Assembly: GCA_035236585.1 (NCBI GenBank)
Contig: CP141135.1
Span: 8,032,001-8,096,000 of the forward strand
Direction: 5' to 3'
Origin: Warburgia ugandensis
Lineage: Eukaryota > Streptophyta > Magnoliopsida > Canellales > Canellaceae
Length of the DNA: 64,000 nucleotides
In this document: positions 1 through 11,404 of the stretch, piece after piece
How the letters are laid out: every line of letters starts with the position of its first letter
How positions within the stretch are numbered: position 1 is the stretch's first letter
Notes under the pieces: generated by a model
What the model was told of the DNA's origin: nothing
What the model saw: only the letters and a program-made list of their open reading frames with translations
Database searches by the model: none
Made by a program: the position numbers and the translations under genes

Positions 1-109
1 AAAATGACAAATGGATGTACATTTTTAATTTGCAAATGTCTCCATTATGGTGATTCAACCATTGAACTTTCAGCTTATGCAAGGAAACTAAGTTTCTTGA
101 GGGGAGCCC

Positions 110-740
110 TGTAAAAAAATGAACTTATACCAGAAATGTCTGAACACCAATCATGAAGAAAGACAATATTATTCAAACTTTCAATCTGATAACTTATTAC
201 AAATGATCGTCCCATTGTGTGCTCTCTAACAGAGCTTCAATGGCTTCTTGACTAATATAAAAGAACTAACAAGAAAACAAAACTACAAGTTAACAAAGAA
301 CTTTTAGGTCTATGCTTGAGAGGCTTGGAGCATGCCTATTTATAACATTTGAGTCTTCACCAACCCTTTACCAACTAGCCCAACGAATTGGACTTTTAGC
401 ATACCTTGCACATGGGCTATTGTAGAGTGGGTCAAGGAGTAGCTGTTGGAAGCTTCCTGTGTGTCACACAAAGGGTGGTTACAAGAAGCTTTCTATATTC
501 ACAGCTAACAACTTTTGAACTGCAACTTGAGCTGCAACTTTCAGATAGTGCATTGCTCCCTTGGAGCCCCATCGGGGCTACCACCCTAGACCCTGCTCCT
601 TGGGGGCACTGCCCCTAACCCTCGTTATTTCTTCTCATAACCATCACAGTTTCTAACGACCTCATTAACACTAAGTTGGTCATACCATTGTAGCACTTCT
701 AGTGTTATCTTATTGAGGTGGGTATTGTCATATACTAACA
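110..740. mobile_element. Solo LTR, copy 1 (631 bp, TSD AGCCC)
   Basis: The segment begins TGTAAA and ends TACTAACA, so it has the TG...CA ends of an LTR. It is flanked by a perfect 5-bp direct repeat AGCCC (105-109 and 741-745). A second copy with the same ends and its own target duplication lies at 10812-11399. The body contains a short TATTTATAA box near 339. No primer-binding site or internal region adjoins it, so it is a solo LTR left by LTR-LTR recombination. Short ORFs inside are not genes. The lineage is not identifiable from the LTR alone. Confidence 0.85.
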
Positions 741-893
741 AGCCCTAGTGCACGAAGTTCCTGCTTGTACAGGGTCCAGGGAAGGGGCAAACCATAAGGG
801 TCAATAGTATGTAGCCTTATCTTGCATCTTGCAAGAAATTGGTTCTACGCCTTGAACCTGTGATCTCAAGGTTACACAACAACAACTCTACCC
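741..893 (-). mobile_element. Au-like SINE, split by solo LTR copy 1
   Basis: Read on the minus strand this is an Au-type SINE. It has the tRNA-like part with a degenerate B box near 850-870 and the SINE body ending in the GTGCACTAGGGCT-like 3' motif. The remaining 3' end lies on the other side of the LTR at about 99-109, so the LTR inserted into an existing SINE. Confidence 0.75.
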
Positions 894-1273
894 TTCATGA
901 ATAAACTGACTTTGTTGCAGAGTGGTGGGCTTTTAACTTTGGCTTGAAAATTTCCAAATATATGAACCTTATTGATTTGTAGATACTTGGGAACTCTTAA
1001 CTCCGTTGAATAAACTCCAATATAACATGTTGACATTGGACTTTAGATGTCGGTTCTTCATTTGTTCCTTAGTATATTAATGTATAGAAGGAAAAAAAAC
1101 GGCTAATTCTCTAAGACATCTCTTCATACAACATATCTCAAGAGAATGAGCCTTACATTTTCCTAGCTTTATTTCAAATTACTTTAAAATGATCATGATC
1201 TGTATAAATTTGCCATTTAGTGTCACCTCTCCTTAATTATCTTTATCTTTTGTATAAAAGGAAAAATAAATAA
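894..1273. other. Unassigned intergenic DNA
   Basis: AT-rich sequence with no convincing ORF and no repeat I recognise. Confidence 0.6.
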
Positions 1274-1317
1274 ATCATCATCATCATCAAGACCTTATCC
1301 CAGTTAGGGGTCGGCAG
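1274..1317 (-). mobile_element. RTE-type LINE 3' tail fragment
   Basis: An (ATC)n run followed by AAGACCTTATCCCAGTTAGG matches the 3' terminus of the longer RTE fragment at 55256-56073. Only the terminal tail survives here. Confidence 0.6.
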
Positions 1318-2990
1318 GGAAAATAAAAAAATACAGAAGGAACATAAGCAATAGAATTGCTAATCCAAACTAAAAAAGGATAATCATTGGACCATCATCC
1401 CCTTTGGATACTAAATCATGCACAACTCATGATATATATTTCAATATCATTTTGCATAATGTTAATTGTGTGGAGTTAATTACAAATTGTTTTTGAGAAA
1501 TGCTAAACCAAAGCACGCAAACGAAAAGCTAAAATTCAAATATGCAGTTTTATATTAAGAGACTCACTTTTGTTTTAGATGTCTAGCAGGTCAAAAACAT
1601 ACGATGATTGGATAATTCTAACATCTGAAAAGCTCAACTTTTGATCATAGTAGATAGAAGGTTGGAACTTCTATTTAAACAACGGTCTAAATTCGACACA
1701 AAAGTACTTTCTTTTCAAGTTGATAAAATTGTCGAGCGAGTAGATACCCAATGAAAGAAGTCACATGAACAGATAGAATCATCCAAAGATGAGGCCCTTT
1801 CGTGCAAAAGCACTATTTGAACACTTGGATTTAGCATTCCTCCTACTTTCCTTGGACCACCTAATATCACAAAGATAATCAAGAAAGATGTCATTGCACG
1901 GAATTTCGATCATGGAAGCTTAAAAATAGAAAATTTATGTCTTCTTGATGAGGGTAACCCTCCATTGTTTAGATGCATGATATATCAAAGACGAGGCCCC
2001 CGAAGATAAATGGTTTAGATCACCAAATCTTTAGATCCACACGTAACATTAGTTTTCCTCCAAAGAGTACTGGCATTTAACTATTACTCACAAATCTTAG
2101 TTAGGAATCAAAACAAAAATAATTAGGTTTATGCCATACTAAGTACTTTTCCCCATTTTTGTTAAAATATATCCCCCAATCACCATCAAAGGCACCACAT
2201 TCTACGAAGATATAAAACCTCTTCTCTAGGTACCTGTGGGAGAGGCAAAACATGCTACCCTTGATGAAATTACTTACTATTTGGCTTCATCTTTGGATGA
2301 TCTGATCCATTCAGCTAATTGCTTGATACCTTGCAATAAAATAAATAAATTACAATGATTAGAAGATTCTAGCATCTTCCAAACCGCGTGGTTGGGACTC
2401 ACAATTTAAACCGTCATTCGTTTAAACAGAGGTTTTAGATCCAGTCTATTTCAAGGAAATAAGGCATAATTCATCCACACTAGAATTGTCATTCTCATAT
2501 GATCTTCAAACTACTAGTCATCCAAAGCCAAAACAACGAGATGAACGAGTCTGATCATACAAAGGGAAGCTCAATAATTTGCCTTGAAAATAAGCCACCT
2601 CGTATCCCAGTACGTTAAACGCTCGTCGCGTTCTAGAGTGTAAGCATCGGGTGAGGAAGAGGAATTATGAATTAAGACCGCCCGATACAATTCCTTGGTT
2701 TTCAGATGATACATTCATCCAATCCGCTCGATTTTTTTACTTACAAGACGTTCAAGACCGGAGCAATGAGATGAACGGGTCCGATCATCCTAAGAGGGCT
2801 CTCTGGCTGTGCCAGGAGTAGCCACGATCATCACACGTAGATTTGCACGTGTACTGATCTACACGGGCGGGTACTCAGAACACGCGTAGAAACGCGCTCC
2901 AGCGCATTGTAGCGTGAGCCTTCTGGAAACGTAAATCCCAAAGCCAATCCAATAAGTTACCGAAGGACAGAAAAGGAAGGAAAGTTACGA
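1318..2990. other. Unassigned intergenic DNA upstream of SMT2
   Basis: No gene is visible. The last few hundred bases become GC-richer and probably include the upstream promoter of the sterol methyltransferase gene. A short phrase of the type GAGATGAACGGGTCCGATCAT occurs twice (near 2540 and 2770), suggesting old intergenic repeats. Confidence 0.5.
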
Positions 2991-3050
2991 GAGGCCCTTT
3001 TTCTTTGCTCCGGCTTTCCGTTTTCCCACCCCCGTGCTTCCCACGGCAGT

Positions 3051-3059
3051 CTATAAACA
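3051..3059 (+). promoter_or_regulatory. Probable TATA box of SMT2
   Basis: CTATAAACA lies 78 bp upstream of the ATG at 3137. A start site about 30 bp downstream would give a 5' leader of roughly 50 bases. This rests on position and motif only. Confidence 0.5.
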
Positions 3060-3136
3060 CCCCCTCAAAATATTTTCCCAGAAGCCCTCTTATTGCTTCG
3101 CCCACAACTTTCCCTCCCCGCACCCCCTTTCCAGCC

Positions 3137-4207
3137 ATGGATTCCCTATCCCTCTTCGTCACCGGGGCCCTCCTCGCCGGCGGCCTCTACTGGTTCGTCT
3201 GCATTCTCGGCTCCGCCGAACAGAAAGGGAAACGCGCCGTAGATCTCTCCGGCGGCTCCATCTCCCGGGAAAAAGTCCAGGACAAGTACAAGCAATACCG
3301 CTCCTTTTTCTGGCGACCCAAAGAAATCGAAACGGCAGAGAAAGTTCCACATTTTGTGGACACTTTCTACAATCTTGTCACAGATATCTACGAATGGGGT
3401 TGGGGCCAATCCTTCCATTTCTCCCCTTCCGTCGCCGGCAAATCCCACAAAGATGCTACTCGCCTGCATGAAGAAATGGCAGTTGATCTGCTTTCAGTTA
3501 AATCCGGACAGAAGATAGTGGACGTTGGATGTGGCGTTGGTGGCCCGATGCGGGCGATCGCTGCACATTCTGGGGCTCATGTGGTTGGGATCACGATCAA
3601 TGAGTATCAAGTCACGAGGGCAAAAGCCCACAACAAAAAATCTGGGCTTGATGGGCTCTGTGAAGTTGTTTGTGGGAATTTTCTGCAAATGCCTTTTGAC
3701 GACAACAGTTTTGATGGGGCTTACTCGATCGAAGCGACTTGTCATGCTCCCAAGTTGGAAGATGTTTATGGGGAAGTTTTTAGGGTTTTGAAGCCTGGCG
3801 CATTGTATGTTTCTTATGAATGGGTTACTACCAGTGAGTACAGGGCTGATAATCCTGAGCATGTTGAAATTATTCAAGGAATTGAGAGGGGAGATGCTTT
3901 GCCTGGACTGAGGAGTTATGATCAGATTGCTGAGGTTGCTAAGAAAGTTGGGTTTGAAGTGGTGAAGGAGAAGGATTTGGCTAAACCACCAAATGGGGAA
4001 TGGTGGACTAGATTGAAGATGGGGAAGATTGCTTACTGGAGGAATCATCTTGTGGTTTCAATTCTGACTTTCCTGGGTGTTGCTCCAAAAGGGGTTGTTG
4101 ATGTTCATGAGATGCTGTTCAAGACTGCTGGATATCTGACCAGGGGTGGGGATACTGGGATCTTCACTCCTATGCATATGATTCTCTGCAGAAAGCCTGT
4201 GTCTTGA
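3137..4207 (+). CDS. SMT2: 24-methylenesterol C-methyltransferase (SMT2-type), intact and intronless
   Basis: This 356-residue protein closely resembles plant SMT2. That enzyme transfers a second methyl group from S-adenosylmethionine to 24-methylenelophenol, steering flux to 24-ethyl sterols (sitosterol, stigmasterol). An N-terminal hydrophobic stretch (about residues 6-25) fits ER anchoring. Visible conserved blocks are the aromatic sterol-binding motif YEWGWGQSFHF (85-95), SAM motif VDVGCGVGGPM (128-138), YSIEATCHAP (196-205) and KPGALYVSYEW (219-229). Length matches the family at about 360. The ATG at 3137 has a good plant context (CCAGCCATGG) and is the only in-frame ATG upstream of the conserved region; the frame stays open back to 3005 but without ATG. 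There is no intron, as in known SMT2 genes. The SMT2/SMT3 label rests on remembered family sequence, not a phylogeny; SMT1 is less likely because the N-terminus is SMT2-like. Confidence 0.95.
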   Translation: MDSLSLFVTGALLAGGLYWFVCILGSAEQKGKRAVDLSGGSISREKVQDKYKQYRSFFWRPKEIETAEKVPHFVDTFYNLVTDIYEWGWGQSFHFSPSVAGKSHKDATRLHEEMAVDLLSVKSGQKIVDVGCGVGGPMRAIAAHSGAHVVGITINEYQVTRAKAHNKKSGLDGLCEVVCGNFLQMPFDDNSFDGAYSIEATCHAPKLEDVYGEVFRVLKPGALYVSYEWVTTSEYRADNPEHVEIIQGIERGDALPGLRSYDQIAEVAKKVGFEVVKEKDLAKPPNGEWWTRLKMGKIAYWRNHLVVSILTFLGVAPKGVVDVHEMLFKTAGYLTRGGDTGIFTPMHMILCRKPVS

Positions 4208-6127
4208 AGAGACGAAGGTGGAGATCTGAGATGGGAGATAGAGGTAGATTCTGTTTTCCTTTCTTTTTTTTATTTGGGTTTTTTGTTGGAGTTATTTTTG
4301 CTTATATTGATGTATGGGGAGATGGGAAATGGATTGGAAGTGGGTTTTTATTTTTTGGGCGTTTTAGGACTTATTGTTATTTTTGCTGTTTTGGGGAACT
4401 GGATTTATGTTGGTAGGGAAGATAGTTAATGAAATTGGAAATCTCTCCTCTTGATTATCCTTAGATTTACAACAATTTCTGTTTCTAATTCTTCTCTTTT
4501 AATGGAGAATGAGTGAAGAAATGCTTGAAAGTTGAACTTTTTGGAATCTTATTTATGGTAAATTGTATTTCTCTTATAAATTTAAGGAAGGTAGAACTAG
4601 ATTGACTCTGCAACAATGGATCTTTTCTCTTTTTAGCTTTCCCTTAGTCTTTCTACTTACTTTCCAGTTCAAATGGTGTTTGCTTTCATCAATTTTTTTT
4701 ATTTTTTCTAAGGAAAAGCGGTTTTAGTGGTGTTTGTAGTAAGAGAAAAGCTATGGTATTGGTTGGACAATGGGATATTTCTTTCTTTCGAAAGAGGGGT
4801 GAAATTCGAACTCTGGAGAAGCTACGGACCATTAGAAGAGATGGGTTCATTGATTTCACTCTTCAGGGTAGGAACACCTGCTCTAAACATTTGAACTGTG
4901 GCGCGGCGCTTTCTTTATAGATAATTGGAGACGGGTTCATTGAATTTCACTGAACAGAGGAAGAGAAGCAAAGAAACTTACTGAACAGAGTAAGAGAAGC
5001 ACAGAAACTTGCTACTCTCTCCCGTTTCTTTATTTTGTTTGGACTGACGATGGTGTTTTTCTTACTAGGGGGGTTTGCAGTGAGAGAGGCCGTTTGGGTT
5101 GGCTGCACATAAGATATTTATTGCTTTAAAATTGGTAAAAACACCCTGGCTTTGAAGAATTTTCTTAGACAGAGCAGAGGCAGAAGACATGGCTCATGAA
5201 GTCACATGACCTTGTCCCTGCTGCGCTGGCTGTTATTTGTGGCTTTCTTCTGTCGCATGTGTAGACATATCAGGCCTTTGATGGGCTAATTCTTTTGTCC
5301 CTCTCTCTCTCTCACACTCTCTCTGTACTGAATTCACTCTTGTAGGCTGTAGGACTAGATCTGAATCTCTCTACTTAGCTTCTCTGTCTTAGCCTGCAAG
5401 ATGTGAATGGAAGCCCGGCAAGATACAAATCCCCCGTATATATGCTTTGGCGTGTTCTTCTTGTTTTGTTTAGTCGAATGACTTATTTTAATAAAAATAC
5501 TGTAGAACGAGTGTAGAGTGTCTACTCAGAAAAATAAAATAAAATTAAAACATGTAGAGATCACATTGGAGAAGAACCATGTCGTGCAGTTATTATTAAA
5601 TTATGCAACAATCCTCTAAGATAGCACCTTCTCATATTCCACTTTGCTTTGTGATACTACTACTACTACAACAACAGGATTCAAGGTAGCATGATCCTGT
5701 GGGTGGTTATGGGGCTATGTTGCCCTTGGGACCTTTTTTCTGTAATTGAGATTCGAGATCCAATTATTACTGGTTGTGGTCCAAAATATGGATCCAAAGC
5801 ATGGCTATTGATAATCATTCTCTGGGATCCAATTCTGGAACTTTTAGTGTCACTTCCATTGGTTATGCATTTAGGGAATCTGAATATTGTTGTTCTAGAA
5901 TTTATGCGAGGTAGCTGCCTTTTTCAGTTATGACAAAGATGAGACTAATCTTTGTTGAGGCAGCCACAGCCTCCCCCAAACCAAACACATCTGGCTAAGT
6001 CCAATGAGATGCGATTTGAACTTTGTGGAAATCAGACCCAAGATTCTAACCAAGTAGCCACGCCATGCGTGACTAGTCCAGAGACTTGCTATCCTTCAAA
6101 TTTTATCTTGATTTCCATCGTCATTAG
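4208..6127. other. SMT2 3' flank and unassigned intergenic DNA
   Basis: The first 200 or so bases are T-rich and probably contain the 3' UTR of SMT2; I see no canonical AATAAA close to the stop. Further on there is an imperfect tandem duplication of about 30 bp (ACTGAACAGAG-AAGAGAAGCA, about 4950-5010) and a short CT microsatellite near 5300-5325. No gene is recognised. Confidence 0.5.
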
Positions 6128-6530
6128 CCTTATCCTGAGTAGAGTTTGGCCACATGAATCTTGTTCCTCAATTTCTCTCTATCAATTGTCATGGCTTCAT
6201 TTTTGGTCTCTGTTGGACATATTCAAACCATCCAAGTCTGTCCTTCATCATTTTGTTACCTATTGGCGTTGCTTTTAAGTTTACTCTAATGTTTTTATTT
6301 CTAATTCTATTTTTTCTAATCTTGTCACCTATGAATCTTAACATTCTCATTTTGGCTGTGCTCATCTTATATACATATTTTTTCTTAACTGCCTAACACT
6401 TTGACATGTAAATAATGGTGGCCTTATGACGATTCTATAAAAATTTTCTTTTAATTTGAGTGGCATTCATTGATCATATAAAACTGGGGTACATCTCTAA
6501 TTGTTCTAACTTACTTCAGCCTGATTTCCA
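6128..6530 (-). mobile_element. RTE-type LINE 3' remnant
   Basis: On the minus strand this matches the C-terminal part of the RTE reverse-transcriptase polyprotein, through the same phrases as the better copy at 55256-56073 (for example the CACATGAATCTTGTTCCT block and the GGACATATTCAAACCATC block). A stretch between those blocks is deleted and frames are broken. It is old and non-functional. Confidence 0.7.
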
Positions 6531-6696
6531 TGAACACGTCACTTCTCATCCTACTGACATTATTTAATTTTACATTTGGTTGACAGAATTTTTTTTTTTA
6601 TTATTTGAAAACACCCTTACCGCTCTCAAAAGGGATTCCTAGTTTAGTAGAGCAATAAGTTTCTCTTCTTAGTAATATTGGCCTTCTAGGTGAGCC

Positions 6697-6893
6697 ACTA
6701 ATTATGCCGAAATAGAGCATAGGCGTAACAGAGCTTCAGGTTAGCTTTTGTTAGTGCGTGGCGTGGGTGGGTGAGTAGGTCAAAAACCTTATCTAACAGC
6801 ACCTGGATAGCCCCTTTGTGGACTTCAATCAGAAGGTTGGAGAATGCCAAAGGCAAAGATCTCTATATCTAGCAAGAAAACTCAAAACGGAAC
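6697..6893. repeat. Dispersed repeat, copy 1 of 2
   Basis: About 200 bp beginning CCACTAATTATG and including CAGCTTTTGTTAGTG-like and CCTAACAGCACCT-like phrases matches 15297-15495 with scattered substitutions. Family unknown; no coding potential. It may be the end of a larger element. Confidence 0.7.
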
Positions 6894-7047
6894 GGACTGC
6901 TGCCCATGACCTGCCACATATTAGAGTGCTTTTTCTCCAAAACCATTCTGAAGTAGCAACAAATGTACAACGCAGTTGGTCACAGGAGCTGAGTTTGTGA
7001 GCGATTTGCATTGTAATTCCTCACTTGTACCAGGAAATAAAAAAAAA

Positions 7048-7226
7048 GGACAGTCTTAGTGCACCAAGCTCTTGCCTATGCGGGTTTTGGAGAAGGGTTA
7101 GACCACAAGAATCTATAGTACTTAGTTTTATCTTGTATTTTTGCAAGAGGCTATTTTCATGCTCTATACCCGTGACTTCAAAAAGTCACGCGACGACAAT
7201 TTTACCATTGTGCGAAAGCTCTCCTT
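7048..7226 (-). mobile_element. Au-like SINE
   Basis: A near full-length copy on the minus strand running from GGACAGTCTTAGTGCACCAAG to GCGAAAGCTCTCCTT. The CCCGTGACTTC...GTCAC tRNA-like B-box region is visible. Flanks TACCAGGAAATAAAA and TACCAAAAAACAAAA may be a diverged target duplication. Confidence 0.8.
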
Positions 7227-8226
7227 CTACCAAAAAACAAAATTGATAAAAAGGAACATTCCGAGCTGGATGGTCCCGTCACATATTCTTTGGTGAGATG
7301 GATGACTACAAAGGACTGTTTGGCGCGGGAATATCAGTACGTGGATATTACGTAGCCAGTGATTGTATCCCTTGCTACTGCCAGCCCTCAGTCAAGAATA
7401 AATATTATCCCATCACACATCAAAATATTAAATGTCATCCATATAATTAATGGTTCACAAAATCCTGGGGTCTTACATCTTTTAGCCCTTACAGACAGCA
7501 ATCATGTCATCTGGCCTACTAGTGGAAATTAATAGACGGGTCTCCTATGATTTGAACTTGCAACTACTTGTCAACAAGGCTCCGATAACATGTTAAATTG
7601 CCTTTCTACCTCAAAATTTAAGCCGATAGAAAGTAAGCCAATAATGCTTATATATCTAACAGAAATGCCAAAATGGCACAACCACTTGGGACCATGGGTC
7701 AAAAAGCTACCAAAGCCTAGCAGTACGGTTCAGCTGGGCCGTTTCATGACGGTTTTGTTAATGGATGGTAAAGATGTCATCGCATCTCCACCATTGTCCA
7801 ATAAATCCTTAGAAGTTAGGGGCCCCGAATTTTTGTAATAACTCTACCAAACAGCAGCTTTGTACCACTAACTCCAATTATTTCAAACTTTAAAGTGGAC
7901 TCCAAACCAGAGCCCTCGTCAATTGCAACCCTTTGGAAGATCTCAATCTCATATTCTTCTTTTTTTTCTCTTTTTTCCTTGTCTCTTGCGTCTTGTTGTC
8001 GTCCCCTATTGCCTTTATTTTGCTACCACTCTGGAGAAGAAGACAAAGATGAACAAGGGAGAAAATTTGATATTGGGAGCCCCCTTTTTCTTTCAACCGT
8101 ATCTTTTTCTTGGGAATTCATTGCAAATCTCTGACGGGACCGGACCTTCTTTTGTTGAGGTTTTTAATGGCCATTTGGAATGGAAAGAAATGGAAGATTG
8201 GACATTACTTTGAGATAAATAAAACT
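7227..8226. other. Unassigned intergenic DNA
   Basis: No gene is visible. Around 7545-7600 the minus strand reads like a primer-binding-site or tRNA-derived phrase (AACATGTTATCGGAGCC) common next to plant retroelement ends, but no LTR could be delimited. Confidence 0.45.
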
Positions 8227-8240
8227 ACCTTTTATGTAAA

Positions 8241-8396
8241 AGGGGTGTCCCGTTACACGAACCTTTTGCCTATATGGGGTTTAGGAAAAGGGCAGACTAC
8301 AAGAGTTTATAATAGGCAGTCTTATCTTGTATTTTGAAAAAGGCTAATTCTATGCCTTGAACCCGTGACCTCAAGGTCACGTGACGACAACTGAAA
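8241..8396 (-). mobile_element. Au-like SINE with 14-bp target duplication
   Basis: A minus-strand copy lacking the tRNA-side end. It is flanked by ACCTTTTATGTAAA (8227-8240) and ACCTTCTATGTAAA (8397-8410), a 14-bp target duplication with one mismatch. The B-box-like phrase GAACCCGTGACCTCAAGGTC is well preserved. Confidence 0.85.
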
Positions 8397-8410
8397 ACCT
8401 TCTATGTAAA

Positions 8411-8663
8411 GTGGTCAAACAGTGAGGTAGAAGTATAAAATTTGTGCTTTTTATGGTAATGAAATTCTTAAAGTCTCGACAGAAAACTCTCGGGAATTAT
8501 TTGGAAAACCTGCCACTTTCAATGATGATTTCTTAGCTCAATAGGGCAAAAAGCGAACCTTGGGTAGGCCGACATTAGCTTCGTTTTATTATAACCCCAA
8601 GAGTAGCCCACTGACCGGAACACTTAGAGGGCTCCCGTGTCAATCACTTCTATTCCTCGCGTG
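8411..8663. other. Unassigned intergenic DNA
   Basis: Nothing recognised between the SINE and the plastid-derived segment. Confidence 0.4.
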
Positions 8664-8839
8664 CGTAGCTCGTTTTTTTTTTTAGTGTGAAGCAGTGTCA
8701 AACCAAAATACCAAATAAGCATTAGCTCTCCCTGAAAAGGAGGTGATCCAGCCGCACCTTTCAATACGGCTACCTTGTTACGACTTCACTCTAGTCACTA
8801 GCCCTGCCTTCGGCATCCTCCTCCTTGCAGTTAAGGTAA
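8664..8839 (-). pseudogene. Nuclear plastid DNA insertion: 16S rRNA 3' end plus 16S-trnI spacer
   Basis: On the minus strand, 8735-8839 reads as the last ~105 bases of plastid 16S rRNA, including the anti-Shine-Dalgarno end (GGATCACCTCC). 8664-8734 continues as the plastid spacer downstream of 16S (TCAGGGAGAGCTAATGC and onward to CGAGCTACG). The order is the native plastid order, so this is one transferred piece. In the rRNA part most differences are C-to-T or G-to-A. It is a fragment, not an rRNA gene. Confidence 0.9.
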
Positions 8840-10806
8840 TGTATAGCCAAAACAAGTACATAGGAACAACGCTGCTCGGATCCATTGGTCATAGCCTAAA
8901 CAACTATAATAAAATTATAACTATATAACAAATTCTAATATTTATAATAAAATCTATTTCCTTATTATATTACTCTTCTCGATGTTCAATAGTAATCTAA
9001 AATAAAGTAAAGTAACTTATTTATTCTCATACTTTTTCTCTAGTTGTTCTCAAGCCTTCTGCAATGCCTTAATTCTCACTTATAACCAGAAGATTAATTT
9101 GAAATTATTGGTAGATGTGAGCACGGTCACTCGTAGAAAATTCTAAGCCAAATAAAAACATGTAAAAAATACATGAATGCATAGAAATAATAAGATGTTA
9201 CAATTAATAGTGATTGCTACGATTTAAACCTCAAAATCTACGATAAATTACATAGAATATTACAAATCACAATCTAAAAATACACAACATTAGAAGTTGT
9301 ACCAAATCTTTGAAATACATCACATAGTATCAAACTAATCTGATAGCAGTATCCTTCTAAGGCCATCAAGGCGAATGGTTTGAATCCCTCGAGGTTGATT
9401 GACATACCATCAATGTCCATATTACAATTCAGCTGCTATGCACGTAGAGAGAACTAATGTCTATTGCCTACGTTCAACTCAACCTACACTGGTTCTCATG
9501 GGGAAAACGGATTACAATGAATAGAATGTCCCATGACTCTTCCAAATGCACAAAAGCCTTTATATTAGGTGGGTATCAAATTTCCTTTTCAGATTGCTAG
9601 TGGCCAACTGCAATCTTAACATGGCAATCAAAGTGCTCTTACAACTTGCCCTTGGCTAGGCTTAATTCTTATAAGTTACCTAATTTTAAGCTAGGCACAA
9701 CTATCCAAAGTCGCTTAATTTTCATTTATTAAAGTATTTCTCGTGAAAATTCATATGGAGTCACAGTTTAATCAACCCTCACACACGACTCCAAAGAGTC
9801 GCCAAAATAGTGCTATTGCACTCTTATTATACAATCAAACATATGGTCCTTAGAGCAAAATCTCAAATCTTAATTCACCCTTTGGGATAAACAATGTATA
9901 AAGCATTTTAACCCCACGTTACACATGAAATCAATTACACACACTTACACAAATACTTGAAAATATTATGAGAGGTACAAAATTTATTTCAAAATTACTA
10001 TGTCAAAATCCAAAGTTTCCATCATCCAAAAACTGGACTTTCATAGAATATCAACTTAATGTATGGTGCTCAAAATAGTGTGCACATAAATAGAAGGTAA
10101 CTCGAATGGTACACGTGCAATGGGTCATGGAAGTGCAATAAGAGATACAATCAATAGCACACATGGGTGGCGTGCATGCGTCTATGGGGGTTAGTTGGGT
10201 GAATATGTGCGCATTAGGGATTTAGCATTGGTCAAATGTGTGCATGCAATTGATCCAACTCAAGAATCAATGCCATGTATGAGACTATGAGATCAATGAA
10301 CAAAATGCAAGTGCTAAGATGGATCAAAGACTGTGCATGCTTTTATAAATACGATATCAACAGATCATGAAGGCATGCACGCGCATGAATCAAAACTAGA
10401 ATCTAGGGTGTGCGTGCTTCAGATCAAATATGTTTGCATACTTTAAATCAATTAAGGAATGGCGTGCTCATGTGTCTAATTTCTAAACAAAGATCAACGA
10501 ATCACGGAGGTGCCTGTGCACATGGATCAAAACAAAGATCCAAGGTGAGCATACTTTAGATAAATCATATGCTCATGCTTTAAAATTAATTAAGCAACGA
10601 GACTGTACATGCTATAAATGTGAGATCCACTGATGAAATCCGAAATCAAATCAAGATGGGAGTCAAATCAATGGTGTGAAAATGATTTAGAATGTGCGTT
10701 TATATATATATGGATTAACAAACAAAGTTAGGTCAATCTATGGATAATGTGCTTGTCGTTAGATCAAAATATAGGTGAATTGACGTCAAATGTTAAATCA
10801 TAGGTT
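8840..10806. other. Unassigned intergenic DNA with a GTGCATG-rich portion
   Basis: 8840-10070 is AT-rich with no recognisable gene. From about 10080 on, short motifs of the kind GTGCATGC and GATCAAA recur every few tens of bases. The pattern continues after the solo LTR to about 12070. It looks like a degenerate repeat array rather than coding DNA. Confidence 0.5.
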
Positions 10807-10811
10807 CACAT

Positions 10812-11399
10812 TGTAAAGAAACAAACTTACACCAGAAACGTCTGAACACTGATGAGGAGGAAAGACAATACTATTTAAGCTTTTAATCTAAAAACTTACT
10901 ACAGATGATTGTCCCACTGTGTACTCTCTAATAGAGCTTCAATAGCTTCTGAACTGACAAGAAGAAACTAACAATAAAGCATGATTAAAAGTTAACAAAG
11001 AACTTCTGTGTCTATGTGCTTGAGAGGCTTGTGGCATGCCTATTTATAGCTTTTGAGTTTTCACCAACCCTTCACCAACTAACCCATTGAATTGGACTTT
11101 TAATACACCATCCAAATGGCTGCTGTAGAATGGGTCAAAGGAGTGGCTGCTGGAAGCTTCCTATGTTCACACAAAGGGTGGCTACAGGAAGCTTCCTGCA
11201 GCCATTAGGCGTTGTCCCTTGGACCCCCACCGGGGCTACTGCCCTGGACCCTGCTCCTAAGGAGCGCTGCCCCCGAACCCTTGTTATTTCTTCTCGTAAC
11301 CATTGCGTTCTCTAATGACCTCATCAACACTAAATTGGTCATACCATTGTGGCACTTCTAGTGGTATCTTATTGAGGTGGGCATTGTCATATACCAACA
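10812..11399. mobile_element. Solo LTR, copy 2 (588 bp, TSD CACAT)
   Basis: Same family as 110-740: it starts TGTAAAGAAACAAAC, ends ATACCAACA, and shares the TGAGAGGCTTG, CTATTTATAG and ATTGAGGTGGG blocks in order. It is flanked by perfect CACAT duplications (10807-10811 and 11400-11404). No internal retroelement sequence adjoins it. The short ORF inside is not a gene. Confidence 0.88.
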
Positions 11400-11404
11400 C
11401 ACAT

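Noticed and set aside
3005-3136. Extension of the sterol methyltransferase upstream to 3005
   Set aside because: The upstream frame has no ATG, crosses the likely TATA box at 3051-3059, and has no similarity to SMT2 N-termini.
8735-8839. A 16S rRNA gene or bacterial contamination
   Set aside because: Only the last ~105 bases of plastid 16S and its spacer are present, with decay, inside plant repeats.
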